Assembly: GCF_001280565.1 (NCBI RefSeq)
Contig: NZ_LGRO01000001.1
Coordinates: 3,038,001 to 3,102,000, forward strand
Direction of reading: 5' to 3'
Source of the DNA: Sulfobacillus thermosulfidooxidans
GTDB lineage: Bacteria; Bacillota; Sulfobacillia; Sulfobacillales; Sulfobacillaceae
DNA: 64,000 nucleotides
Of this stretch, positions 44,265 to 53,419 are shown one piece after another. Each line of letters opens with the position of its first letter. The first letter of the stretch is position 1. A program made the translations under genes and the position numbers. The notes beneath the pieces are model-generated. The model saw nothing but the letters and a program-made list of their open reading frames with translations. It made no database searches and had not been told where the DNA came from.

Positions 44265-44401
44265 GGAATTTTCTTAAACGGCTCACATGATGCGGTACAC
44301 ACAAAACAGCAGAACCGTGATAAACTCTTGGATATGTGTGAATATTAACTCTTTTATGGCGCAATGCCTGTGCTGATTGATGACTTACGGAGGGACGGAC
44401 A

Positions 44402-45088
44402 GTGGATAAAGTAGCACTAGCCAAGAAAATGGCCGCTGAGCGAGCCGTAGATTTTGTGGAAGATGGAATGACTATTGGGTTAGGAACGGGCTCAACATCC
44501 TACTATGCTATTCAACGTTTAGGAGAACGTGTGGCAGAAGGTCTTCGTATTCGAGCCATTGGCACATCCAAACAAACTGAAGAGTTGGCTCAAGCTGTTC
44601 ATATCCCTCTCATCACTTTTTCTGACGTCAAAGAACTTGACCTCGCGATTGACGGAGCGGATGAAGTGGCGCATGACTATTCCCTGACTAAAGGTGGGGG
44701 CGGGGCGTTGTTGCGGGAAAAATTGGTGGCGTCGGCTGCGCGTCGTTTTCTCGTGATTGTCGATCATACCAAGCGGGTTCATCATTTAGGAAAATTTTTG
44801 TTGCCGGTAGAAGTTGTACCGTTTGCCTGGGAACTGACTCATTACCGCATTGAGCAATTAGGCTGTCGAGCGACAAGGCGCCGGCAAGATAATGGAGAAC
44901 CTTTTATTACTGATAATCACAACTATATCTTGGATTGTGATTTTGGGGAAATTGTTGATCCCCCCTTATTGCATAATGCGCTAAAAGCATTGCCCGGGGT
45001 TGTGGAAACCGGGTTATTTATTGATATGGCCTATGCTGTGATTGAAAGCGATGGCGAGCATGTCATGGTGGAGTACGCCAAATCCTAA
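44402..45088 (+). CDS. rpiA: Ribose-5-phosphate isomerase A
   Basis: 228 residues. Diagnostic blocks are TIGLGTGSTSYYAI (around 23-36), the catalytic DLAIDGADEVAHDY (around 80-93), and KGGGGALLREK (around 96-106) with the general base Glu in LLREK. It interconverts ribose-5-P and ribulose-5-P in the pentose-phosphate pathway. GTG 44402 follows GGAGGG. Confidence 0.97.
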   Translation: MDKVALAKKMAAERAVDFVEDGMTIGLGTGSTSYYAIQRLGERVAEGLRIRAIGTSKQTEELAQAVHIPLITFSDVKELDLAIDGADEVAHDYSLTKGGGGALLREKLVASAARRFLVIVDHTKRVHHLGKFLLPVEVVPFAWELTHYRIEQLGCRATRRRQDNGEPFITDNHNYILDCDFGEIVDPPLLHNALKALPGVVETGLFIDMAYAVIESDGEHVMVEYAKS

Positions 45089-45104
45089 GCATCATCTTTT
45101 CTGG

Positions 45105-45137
45105 GACGCTCCTTTTGGACAGCGACGAAGGAGCGTC
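45105..45137. terminator. Hairpin between convergent rpiA and phosphatase genes
   Basis: GACGCTCCTT (45105-45114) pairs perfectly with AAGGAGCGTC (45128-45137) around a 13-base loop. It is followed by TTATAG on the plus strand and lies between two stop codons. Confidence 0.65.
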
Positions 45138-45154
45138 TTATAGACAACGGAAAG

Positions 45155-45760
45155 TTATAGAGGCATTAGGGGAAGGGCATGAATTTGAAACCCGTTACCC
45201 TGATAGGTAAGAAAAACTCCGGCTACATTGCCAAAATGCAAAAATTGGGCTGATGTCCATGGCGCTTGTAAAATGCTCAAGGTGACCGCTTTCAGACAGT
45301 CGGCATGGGTGACACCGATGACGAGTCCTTCATGATAGTGGGATGCGACCATGTCTAAAAACGCGCTCATTCGTGCACCGACCGCACTAAGTTTTTCTCC
45401 GCCCTGTGGCGGGGATTCAGGATTATGCTTCCATTGATCGTAAGCTTGAGCATTGGTCTGAAGTAAATCGTCAATCACTTGACCGTCGAAGGCTCCGAGA
45501 TGAATTTCATGAAGACGAGGATCGGGATAAACGGTGGGGACATTCAACGTATCAGCCCAAATCTGGGCTGTTTCCAGTGTCCGCCGCAAGGGGCTTGAGT
45601 AAATGGCTGAGACGGGTTGTCCTTGCCATTTTTGAGCGAGACTTTGAGTTTCTTGACGGCCATAAGCCGTCAAAGCTGGGTCGAAGCGATCTGATACAAT
45701 CACATTGTGGACATTGGCTTCGCTCTCCCCGTGTCGGACCAATAACACGGATAACGGCAA
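45155..45760 (-). CDS. Histidine phosphatase family protein (phosphoglycerate mutase-like)
   Basis: About 201 residues. The catalytic motif LLVRHGESEAN stands at the N-terminus, with later SPLRRTLETAQIW and GVTHADCLKAV carrying the second catalytic His. Members dephosphorylate sugar phosphates or other metabolites. The frame is open to 45904, but the extra 48 residues are untypical, and TTG 45760 has GAGGAGG with 8-base spacing, placing the RHG motif in its usual place. Confidence 0.85.
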   Translation of the reverse strand: MPLSVLLVRHGESEANVHNVIVSDRFDPALTAYGRQETQSLAQKWQGQPVSAIYSSPLRRTLETAQIWADTLNVPTVYPDPRLHEIHLGAFDGQVIDDLLQTNAQAYDQWKHNPESPPQGGEKLSAVGARMSAFLDMVASHYHEGLVIGVTHADCLKAVTLSILQAPWTSAQFLHFGNVAGVFLTYQGNGFQIHALPLMPL

Positions 45761-46160
45761 TGGATTTTCCTCCTCGCAAAGAATTTTTAATGGTTTATAA
45801 GCGTGCCTGTGCGCATAACAGGGTAGTCCATGGGCATGTTTTGCTGATAATTTCTTGAAAGCTCGTGAAATCTTTTGAAACATCATCACATATCCGGAGA
45901 ACAATCACAAGTTAATGGATAACTCGAAAGGCAGGGGGCGATTACGAGGACGTGATGATATTGCATAATAACGACGAGGCATTATCATTGTCTTTATATT
46001 AAGTTACATCTCATGGTGATGAGAGTCATAGAGGGTATCAATAAGATGTCGATCATCCAATAAAAAAGATGATTATAAACAGAACTTGTCGCACAAATCG
46101 CATGAAGTTATGATAGTCATTAGTATGTGCCACGACTTTTACGGGTAAAAGAGGAGCTGG

Positions 46161-46736
46161 ATGGGTCTCATGGCTACGCGTTCGTTTCTTTATGATATTC
46201 AAGTGACCTTATTAGACATGCCGTGGCCGGTGTGGCGACGACTATTGGTTCCAAGCACTATCACCTTTAAAAAGTTTCATGAAGCCATTCAGATTGCGAT
46301 GGGATGGCAAAATTATCACCTGTTCGAATTCCGCTACGGGCCCATTGCCATTTCGATACCCGACGAAGATTTTCTCGTGGATGAATTCCATTTTGATGCC
46401 CGGTGGAAGAAACTATCATCCCTGAACTTGTCGACATCCGATGTTATGTCCTATTTGTATGATTTTGGGGATAATTGGGTGCACTTGATTCATGTGAAAG
46501 GGGTTAGACCCTTAGAACACCGTGAATTGAGTGTGCGTTGTACCGGCGGTGAAGGCGCATGTCCTCCCGAAGATGTGGGCGGGCCCTATGGCTACGAACA
46601 GTTTTTGCAAACGATTTACGATAGCGAAGATCCTGAAGCCAACCATTTGCTTGACTGGGCAGGGGGATCCTTTGATCCCTGGGCCTTTGACCGGAATCAT
46701 GTAAATAAAGAAATGGCGCAGCGCTTTAAAAAATGA
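46161..46736 (+). CDS. Plasmid pRiA4b ORF-3-like protein
   Basis: 191 residues of the PRiA4_ORF3 family. The family pattern is clear: YDIQVTLLDMPWPVWRRLLVPSTITFKKFHEAIQIAMGWQNYHLFEF, then SYLYDFGDNWVHLI, and GEGACPPEDVGGPYGYEQFL. The family occurs on both plasmids and chromosomes and its function is unknown. GAGGAG lies just before the ATG. No other plasmid or transposon genes surround it. Confidence 0.88.
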   Translation: MGLMATRSFLYDIQVTLLDMPWPVWRRLLVPSTITFKKFHEAIQIAMGWQNYHLFEFRYGPIAISIPDEDFLVDEFHFDARWKKLSSLNLSTSDVMSYLYDFGDNWVHLIHVKGVRPLEHRELSVRCTGGEGACPPEDVGGPYGYEQFLQTIYDSEDPEANHLLDWAGGSFDPWAFDRNHVNKEMAQRFKK

Positions 46737-46757
46737 GCCACATTGGGCTCATTTTTT
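46728..46757. terminator. Terminator between convergent pRiA4b-type and MFS genes
   Basis: AAAAAATGAGCC and GGCTCATTTTTTT pair around ACATTG (stem core 46733-46739 with 46746-46752). A-tract and T-tract on the two sides make it usable in both directions. Confidence 0.85.
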
Positions 46758-47972
46758 TGATGGGATGACTTGGGAAGATGATGGCACCATCGATGCCATG
46801 ACCGAGATATTCCAAAATTGAGAGAGTGATGTCAGAATAATTAGAGCGATAATGGTGCCGGCTGGGCTAAACCACCGGATACTGACTGCAAGCAAGAAAA
46901 TCGTAAAAAGGCGGCCAATATTGAGGGCGACTTCACGACTTAAGGTATAGCTAACCCGGCGCTCTGTAATGAGCGGGTCTTGGTCCATGATCATTAAGGG
47001 AATATTTTCTGAGGGAATCATATAAAACGGGATGGACAATCCAAAGAGAATCCCATAAGCCAAGAGCCAAGGCCAAGAGCGTCCCATCATCAATAACAGC
47101 CCTGCGCCACTCATGCCGATGACGCCAACTGTCATAAAAGCAATTTGCCGTCCATAATGGACGTGCCGGGTGACCAAGAGAGACGCTGTCATCCGCGCTA
47201 GAGCGTTTAAGGCGGTATAAATGCCCACGATGGCTGCGCTATGGGTCGCGAGAAAAATCAGGAATAACCCCGCTAAATTGGTAATGCCTTCTCGTGTGCC
47301 GCGTACAACAATTGTTTTAATGATGGCCGCCCAATTACGATGTTCAGTCATGACCCGCCAACTATCCATAATGGGCTGCAAATGCATGGGAGGCCCTTCA
47401 GGCACGCCCTGACTTAAAACGAAGGCGACCGTATATAAAATCAAAGCCGCGGCAAAAACGACTAAATATCCGCCAATTCCTTGAATTGTGCTGATGATGA
47501 AACCAGAAAATAATGGGGCCAAAATGCCCATGACACTGTTCACCGCTCCTGAGAGCCCAAAAAAGCGCATGCGCAATTGGGGATCAATCGTATCAAACGT
47601 CATGAGATTAAATCCAAACCAGTAAAATCCTTGAGCAATGCCATAAGTAAAACCCAACACGAAAATCAAGTTTTGAGCAGAATGCGACAATATCAGCAAG
47701 GCGGCGTAGAACAAGATGGTGAATAACAGTCCTACGCGGTAAGGAAGTAAGGGCGGCTTGTCATGAAAGATTTTGGCGGCCGTATAAAAAGTTATGGTTA
47801 ATGACACAAAATAGCCTATATTAAAGGTAATCAAACCCGATAAATTATGGGCCACAACGAGCATGAATAAATTCACGAACACATTAGCAATGGCATTGGC
47901 GGTTTGGGCGCCAGAAAATGTGAAGAGGAGCCATAATGCACCTCGAGAGAGCCGAAACGGTGAATCCACCAT
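46749..47972 (-). CDS. MFS transporter
   Basis: A 407-residue major facilitator with about 12 hydrophobic helices, no clear drug/antiporter signature, cargo unknown. Helix text such as LLFTFSGAQTANAIANVFVNLFM and FGLSGAVNSVMGILAPLFSGFI matches MFS_1-type proteins. The frame is open to 48047; AAGGAGG close before ATG 47972 supports this start (the next codon, GTG, is also possible). Confidence 0.85.
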   Translation of the reverse strand: MVDSPFRLSRGALWLLFTFSGAQTANAIANVFVNLFMLVVAHNLSGLITFNIGYFVSLTITFYTAAKIFHDKPPLLPYRVGLLFTILFYAALLILSHSAQNLIFVLGFTYGIAQGFYWFGFNLMTFDTIDPQLRMRFFGLSGAVNSVMGILAPLFSGFIISTIQGIGGYLVVFAAALILYTVAFVLSQGVPEGPPMHLQPIMDSWRVMTEHRNWAAIIKTIVVRGTREGITNLAGLFLIFLATHSAAIVGIYTALNALARMTASLLVTRHVHYGRQIAFMTVGVIGMSGAGLLLMMGRSWPWLLAYGILFGLSIPFYMIPSENIPLMIMDQDPLITERRVSYTLSREVALNIGRLFTIFLLAVSIRWFSPAGTIIALIILTSLSQFWNISVMASMVPSSSQVIPSKK

Positions 47973-48166
47973 AGACCTCCTTGCCTCAACTCTGAGCATA
48001 GCCCAGGTACCGACCAAAAGTTTCTTGACTCCATTATATCGGTTCATGATTTGAGTTGATGTCTACGCACGGATATTTCCGTAAGGTGGCTGTGGTTCAA
48101 TGCAATACGACGATGTGGTTGTGTTATCGAGGATATTCCACCCAAAAAAGAAGGGAGAAGACCTAA

Positions 48167-49303
48167 ATGACATCGCTCTCTCGTCCTGATTTTTCCCGGT
48201 CATTGTTGGCGTTAGCCAACCGAATTTTGACGGATTTGGGTTGTGATTCTGAACATGAGCCATTAAGCATTGCCTGGCCCGATACCGATATTATCGTGTT
48301 ATGGATTGTCGACGGGTTAGGTTGGAATCATGTGATGACGGCATTACAAAATCATGATCTTCCGTTTTGCCAAACCCAAATCACGGGAAATTTATCTCGC
48401 TCACTAACAAAATTAAGTACTGTTTTTCCAAGTACCACGGTGACAGCTTTGGCAACTTTGCATTTTGCTAAGCCGCCGAGCGAACATGGGGCCCTTGGGT
48501 ACACCCTATGGGATCCGGAAATCCTGAGAACGGTTAACCTTTTAACATCGAAAGATCTCACGGGCAGCCTCTGCCGGAGTTCTATTTATCAAAAGCGCCC
48601 AACACTTTATGACCGTTTGCGTCAGCACCATGTAGATAGCGCTGTGATATCTCCAGAAATCTTTCGGCACAGCGCTTTATCACAATGGTTTTATCATGGG
48701 GCTCAGTATCTTGGTTATCATACACCAGCCGAAATACCCTTTCTTGTTCAGCAAGCCATTATTAAGGAATCCCGTTTGGTGAGCGTGTACTGGCCCGGGT
48801 TCGACACTATTAGCCATGTACACGGTCCCACCTCACCTAGTGCTCCTCTCGAACTGCAGTTGCTCGATTGGATTGTATCGAAAACCCAGGAACAAATTCC
48901 TTCCCAAGCCCATGTGCGCTTTGTCATGACAGCAGATCACGGGTGTATTGCCCTGACAGCCCCCAAGCATTCTACGGATCACCTGTTGTCGCGGCTATAT
49001 GCTGGAGAGCGGCGTGCGCTTTATACAGCCTGGTCTTGCGAAGAGTTAAAACAGGAACTCGCCGCTTTAGAGTGGGAGGATGCCCTTACTCTTCCTAATG
49101 AACAGTTATGGGAAGAGGGATGGTTTGGGGGCCTGCCTAAAGATTCGACATTTCGACTCCGGACTTTGCAAACGACATTATTACCTCCACAGGATCAGCA
49201 AGTCGCCATGCGAGAACCCGAAGCCCAGATTTTAATGGGTGGACATGGAGGCTGGTCGGGAAAGGAACGAGAAATTTTTCTGGCATGGTGGGACGTTCAT
49301 TAA
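48167..49303 (+). CDS. Alkaline-phosphatase-superfamily phosphodiesterase/pyrophosphatase
   Basis: 378 residues, type I phosphodiesterase/nucleotide pyrophosphatase family. Metal-binding Asp occurs in IVLWIVDGLGWNHV (around 43-56), the Thr nucleophile in LSTVFPSTTVTAL, YWPGFDTISHVHGP supplies later metal ligands, and MTADHGC and MGGHGG the last ones. No signal peptide, so cytoplasmic. The natural substrate is unknown. GAAGGGAGAAG precedes the ATG. Confidence 0.85.
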   Translation: MTSLSRPDFSRSLLALANRILTDLGCDSEHEPLSIAWPDTDIIVLWIVDGLGWNHVMTALQNHDLPFCQTQITGNLSRSLTKLSTVFPSTTVTALATLHFAKPPSEHGALGYTLWDPEILRTVNLLTSKDLTGSLCRSSIYQKRPTLYDRLRQHHVDSAVISPEIFRHSALSQWFYHGAQYLGYHTPAEIPFLVQQAIIKESRLVSVYWPGFDTISHVHGPTSPSAPLELQLLDWIVSKTQEQIPSQAHVRFVMTADHGCIALTAPKHSTDHLLSRLYAGERRALYTAWSCEELKQELAALEWEDALTLPNEQLWEEGWFGGLPKDSTFRLRTLQTTLLPPQDQQVAMREPEAQILMGGHGGWSGKEREIFLAWWDVH

Positions 49304-49415
49304 CTTATACTGGGGAAATAAAAGGCTTATGGGGAAACCAAAGCTACCAAGGCCGACGGTTCCATTTGCGTAATCTTTTTGTTGCATTTGTGGTAAAACA
49401 CCATGAGAAGAAAGG

Positions 49416-49826
49416 ATGACAGGTTTTATGCACCGGCTACCGGTCAATACCCATCAAAAAATGGAAATGCTGGACATTACCCAGATGGTACGGCAGGTTG
49501 TGGCCCAAGAGGGGATACAAGAGGGCATTGCGGTCATCTATTCACCTCATACCACGGCAGCCATTACCGTTAACGAAAATTGGGATGATGATGTAGTCCA
49601 TGATGTGTTGTTGTTTTTGCGGCAAACAATTCCCACGCGGTATCCTGGATTTCGCCATCAAGAAGGGAATTCTGACAGTCATCTCATGGTGAATCTTATC
49701 GGTTCATCGGCCACGGTAATAGTTCAACAAGGAGAGTTGATGCTAGGTAAGTGGCAGGGGATATTTTTTTGTGAATTTGATGGTCCCCGGGACCGTCAGT
49801 TTTGGGTTCAAGTGGTTGGACGATAG
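49416..49826 (+). CDS. YjbQ/UPF0047 family protein
   Basis: About 132-136 residues. The family signature is EGIAVIYSPHTTAAITVNENWDDDV, and the C-terminal GKWQGIFFCEFDGPRDRQFWVQV is also conserved. E. coli YjbQ has weak thiamine-phosphate synthase activity, but the real role is unsettled. ATG 49416 and ATG 49428 are both possible starts; the second has AAAGGA 11 bases upstream. Confidence 0.9.
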   Translation: MTGFMHRLPVNTHQKMEMLDITQMVRQVVAQEGIQEGIAVIYSPHTTAAITVNENWDDDVVHDVLLFLRQTIPTRYPGFRHQEGNSDSHLMVNLIGSSATVIVQQGELMLGKWQGIFFCEFDGPRDRQFWVQVVGR

Positions 49827-49967
49827 GGATTTTTGACGATGTTTGTCCGTCTAGAGAATGGATACCGGTATCCACGAACGCAATATGTTACAATATCTGC
49901 GGCTATGATTCATGGTGTTTATGTGAAATAGATTAGGCTATAAGAAAACCGTAATGAGGAGGTCACT

Positions 49968-51269
49968 GTGCACAATCGTCTTCCGGATGAATTGCCCACC
50001 CGGCGTAAATCCAAAGGTCCAAAACGCGGGCGGAAGAAATGGATTGGGTGGTTAGCCGGTCTTGGTGTTGTCGGCGCGCTAGCGGTCGGAACTTGGTGGA
50101 AACTCGACCCGACTCATGCCCTAAATACCACTCGCGTGAGTGCCTTAAATAAAAACTTTGCGCTGGGGCAACAACGCGTGACTATCCTGTTATTAGGGAA
50201 TGCCTTAAGTATTATTAATGGCAAAGATGTGACGAATCCTTATGTTCGTGACCGGACCGATGCGATGATGCTCGTGAGTGTGGACACCAAAACCGGTCAA
50301 GTTAGTGTATTATCTGTGCCGCGGGATTCCTTAGTGGATATTCCCCATGTAGGCTATACCAAATTGAATGAAGCGAACTATTTTGGCGGACCGAAACTCG
50401 CGGTGCAAGAAGTTGAAAATATGCTGCATATTCCTGTGGATTTTTATCTTGAAACGACCATGTGGAATTTTGCGGACATTATTAATCAAATTGGTGGTTT
50501 AACGTTATATGTTCCTAAACCTATGCATTATGGTGGCACGGGTAATTATCTTGATATCAACCTCAATCAGGGATGGCAGCATTTGAACGGGCAACAAGTC
50601 TTGGAATTTGCCCGGTTCCGGCACGAACCGATGGGAAGTATTGCGCGGAGTTTTCAACAACAAGAAATTATTCGGGCGATTATGCATAAGCTCTTGGAAC
50701 CGCAAAATCTGCCGAAATTACCCAGTATTGCATTAGAATTGCGCAAGGACATTGTGTATACCAACTTGCACAACAACCAACTTATCGCGTTAGCGCTCGT
50801 TGCACGCCATGTTTCCCTATCACAAGTCCAATTTGCCACGATTCCAGGGACTCCGACTGAGCGTATGGATCCGTTTATGCACGTGCGTCTCGATTATTGG
50901 GTCGACAATACCAAGTGGGAACATCTATTAGCGGATCAAATGATGGGACAACCGTGGACTGCCCAACAGAAGAAAAGTATTCATTTCGTGGTGCGCAGTG
51001 GAACGGATACCTTAACCCAAGCGCAACAAGTGGCAGGTTGGTTAGAGAAACAAGGATATACGGTCAATGAAGTGATTTGGTCAAACCGCCACAATCACCA
51101 GCATAATGAAATTGTCAATTTTACCGGAGACGAACAATTTGCGAAGTCTCTCGCAGCAGAATTAGGGCCACAGAGTGCCACAATCATTTCGAATAGTCCT
51201 TATCATGATGTGGCTCACCTGGATATGATTATTACGATTGGCCAGGATTTCAAACCGCAATTTCATTAA
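49968..51269 (+). CDS. LytR-CpsA-Psr (LCP) family cell-wall protein
   Basis: 433 residues. A basic cytoplasmic tail and one membrane helix (WIGWLAGLGVVGALAVGTWW, about 26-45) anchor an extracellular LCP domain: RDRTDAMMLVSVDTKTGQVSVLSVPRDSLVDIP and LEFARFRHEPMGSIARSFQQQEIIRAI carry the conserved Arg and Asp residues of the phosphotransferase. A C-terminal LytR_C-type domain follows. It ligates polymers to peptidoglycan in Gram-positive cells. GTG 49968 follows GAGGAGG. Confidence 0.92.
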   Translation: MHNRLPDELPTRRKSKGPKRGRKKWIGWLAGLGVVGALAVGTWWKLDPTHALNTTRVSALNKNFALGQQRVTILLLGNALSIINGKDVTNPYVRDRTDAMMLVSVDTKTGQVSVLSVPRDSLVDIPHVGYTKLNEANYFGGPKLAVQEVENMLHIPVDFYLETTMWNFADIINQIGGLTLYVPKPMHYGGTGNYLDINLNQGWQHLNGQQVLEFARFRHEPMGSIARSFQQQEIIRAIMHKLLEPQNLPKLPSIALELRKDIVYTNLHNNQLIALALVARHVSLSQVQFATIPGTPTERMDPFMHVRLDYWVDNTKWEHLLADQMMGQPWTAQQKKSIHFVVRSGTDTLTQAQQVAGWLEKQGYTVNEVIWSNRHNHQHNEIVNFTGDEQFAKSLAAELGPQSATIISNSPYHDVAHLDMIITIGQDFKPQFH

Positions 51270-51299
51270 TCAGAGGCTGATTTTATGGAAATTAGCCCC

Positions 51300-52172
51300 T
51301 TAAAACCCGGATTTTATTCTAAAGATATCAAAGCGTTTGACGGCTTCAGCAATGGGAAACAGCCATGGGGAGCACGGGTTATCAAAATGCCAACGAAAAT
51401 AGAGACTACGCAGAAAATGACGTGTATTACTATTGGCTACGAACTTGCCGGGATTATCCGGTCTGAGCGAAGCAAGCCAAGAACCGATGACAGAACCGGT
51501 AGCGGTTTTGTCATGCGTACGCATGATGAGATAGGCGGCCATCGCCAACCGATCGTCTTCCGCATGCATCAAAGGTGTGTCAACGTGAGCAATATATCCA
51601 ATGCTTTCGACGATTGCCACAAGGTGTTCGGTGCGGATTAGTGAGGAAGTTCCTAAGGCAGATAGGGCATCTGCACTATGTGCGGCCGCATGTGCCCAGC
51701 CTTTATGGGAAATATAACCACGCCAATCCTGTTCTTGTCTGATATATGTGAAAAGCGCTTGGTGTAGAGTGCCTATGCGCTCTGGCGTGAGATGATCATG
51801 TGTCTCATACCAATTCATTGCGAGAGGAATAATGAGGACAGCGAAAGCGCGCATAAAAACACTGTCCGTGTCTTTTTCTCCAATGCGATAAAATAAATGC
51901 TCTTTGTTTAAGACTCGTTCAATAAATTGGTCAACGATTTCCGGAGATAACGCAGACGATGTGAAGAGTTGTTCAATCCAGGTATATGATAACTGGTCTC
52001 GTAAGACCGGATCAGAACTGCGAAGGTTTTCTAATAATTGACACAACAGCTCCAACAGGGGATAGCGGCTCCAGTCCTGAGGGCGTTGCAGTTGTTGCGC
52101 CAACCATGTCTTATCATGGACTGGCCAATGCATAAACGAGCACACTCCTATATCCAAAAAATTACAAAGCAT
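51300..52172 (-). CDS. DUF2785 family protein
   Basis: Up to 290 residues, all-helical. The motif ISHKGWAHAAAHSADALSAL matches the most conserved part of DUF2785; the function is unknown. The frame opens at 52172. ATG 52133 (residue 14) is an alternative, with GGAG 12 bases upstream, and looks slightly better as the natural start. Convergent with the LCP gene. Confidence 0.75.
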   Translation of the reverse strand: MLCNFLDIGVCSFMHWPVHDKTWLAQQLQRPQDWSRYPLLELLCQLLENLRSSDPVLRDQLSYTWIEQLFTSSALSPEIVDQFIERVLNKEHLFYRIGEKDTDSVFMRAFAVLIIPLAMNWYETHDHLTPERIGTLHQALFTYIRQEQDWRGYISHKGWAHAAAHSADALSALGTSSLIRTEHLVAIVESIGYIAHVDTPLMHAEDDRLAMAAYLIMRTHDKTATGSVIGSWLASLRPDNPGKFVANSNTRHFLRSLYFRWHFDNPCSPWLFPIAEAVKRFDIFRIKSGF

Positions 52173-52356
52173 ATTTTATCCATATTGTACTGTACTTTTG
52201 ACATTGGGACTTTTAAAGAACTCTAAAGTTGCTGTCCCGTATCAAGACCGAAAACATTTAGATAATCACGCATGGGACATGATTTTGACGGTATTTTTTT
52301 CGTCACGTCGGGATCATGATAAGCGGGAATATAGGAAAAAATTCATGATGGCGTTA

Positions 52357-52385
52357 TTGCTGTTTGATTCAAGAACAGGTACAAT
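52357..52385 (+). promoter_or_regulatory. Weak candidate promoter of the following membrane-protein gene
   Basis: TTGCTG (52357-52362) and TACAAT (52380-52385) with a 17-base spacer, about 50 bases upstream of the start. The -10 box is good, the -35 box poor. Confidence 0.35.
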
Positions 52386-52431
52386 ATGCCACGTGATTTG
52401 CCAATATGAAAGGAGTCGATCGTAATGAGGG

Positions 52432-53199
52432 ATGGATATGGCTTTACCATCAACCAAAACGCCTGGTGATCTATTACGCTTATTAATTTTGCCGCTTATT
52501 GACGGTTATTTTCTTTCCATGATTTTATCGGGACGGTTAGACAATATCAGTGCAGCGATGTTAGTCGGCATTTTAGCATTCAGTGGAGCCGGCGTCGTGA
52601 CAACCGCTTCTCTTATATCTCCTCAATCTTCTCCCTCACGTCATTTAATCTGGACTATAACCCGTGTGTATTTGCTGTTATTACCAGCAGCATGGCTAAT
52701 TACCCTGCTCGTGGGTCCCCTGCAATCTATTGAACTCCCCTATCAAGGAATTTTCACGGCGCTCATTTTGTTAGGAACGGCGTCTAATTTGTGGCCTACA
52801 TCATTACCCGTAAAATTACAAGGCTTATATCGGCCCGCCCAGTTAATGGGGATATTGATTTCGGTGATGGTGCTCTATGGATTAAAAAGTGGGCGGTTAT
52901 TCCACGTTCATTGGCAGTTTGATCCGTCTTTATTGGTGATGACCACAATCTCCGTAGGCATTGGGTTTGTTCTGACCATTTCTGGCAGTTTGCTGCAATA
53001 TAAGTGGGGCAGTCTAAATCATCCTTTCTCAAGACAGCTCTTGGCTGCCGGCGGAAGTATTGTACTCCTGCTCGTGTCCTTGACGCTTTTGGGGGTTCCC
53101 ATTCCTTCTACATGGCTATGGATTATTGAAGGAATCGCGCTTTCTGGCTCAATGTTTTCAACCCACTGGCCAGGGAAAAAGCCGCCAATATCGTCGTAA
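52432..53199 (+). CDS. Integral membrane protein of unknown function
   Basis: 255 residues with about seven hydrophobic segments and very few charged residues. The N-terminal LLILPLIDGYFLSMILSGRLDNI and the rest match no family I can name with confidence, although the layout resembles YjgN/DUF-type membrane proteins of Firmicutes. ATG 52432 and ATG 52438 are both possible, with GAGGGATGG nearby. Confidence 0.75.
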   Translation: MDMALPSTKTPGDLLRLLILPLIDGYFLSMILSGRLDNISAAMLVGILAFSGAGVVTTASLISPQSSPSRHLIWTITRVYLLLLPAAWLITLLVGPLQSIELPYQGIFTALILLGTASNLWPTSLPVKLQGLYRPAQLMGILISVMVLYGLKSGRLFHVHWQFDPSLLVMTTISVGIGFVLTISGSLLQYKWGSLNHPFSRQLLAAGGSIVLLLVSLTLLGVPIPSTWLWIIEGIALSGSMFSTHWPGKKPPISS

Positions 53200-53327
53200 A
53201 TCAATCCTTGCATGATTGTTATGCGGGCCTTTCAACCTCCTTAGTTTCTGACCGATCTCGGGAGCTTTGATCTTTCATGTCATAAGCGGGTGAGTTCTAG
53301 TTTCTCCTTGGTGTTTTTGTCAAACTC

Positions 53328-53403
53328 GCAGCGGGTGCTTAAGTCGTTTTGCTCTCTCACTGAGATTTGTGATCACAAACGACGCGTTAAGAACACCCGC
53401 TGC
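53328..53403. repeat. Long imperfect hairpin between convergent genes
   Basis: GCAGCGGGTG (53328-53337), TTAA (53339-53342) and GTCGTTT (53343-53349) pair in order with AAACGAC (53377-53383), TTAA (53387-53390) and CACCCGCTGC (53394-53403), giving about 21 pairs with small asymmetric bulges and a 27-base loop. It could be a terminator for both flanking genes, but has no T-tract. AGCGGGTG also occurs at 53284. Confidence 0.7.
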
Positions 53404-53419
53404 CCAATAAAGAGAGAAA

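Noticed and set aside
46161-46736. Possibility that the pRiA4b-type gene marks an integrated plasmid or transposon
   Set aside because: No transposase, integrase or terminal repeats nearby; the family is common on chromosomes.
51285-51641. Plus-strand frame of 118 residues
   Set aside because: Antisense to the DUF2785 gene, which has a recognisable family motif.
52198-52425. Plus-strand frame of 75 residues upstream of the membrane-protein gene
   Set aside because: No ribosome site, low-quality sequence, and it covers the likely promoter of the next gene.
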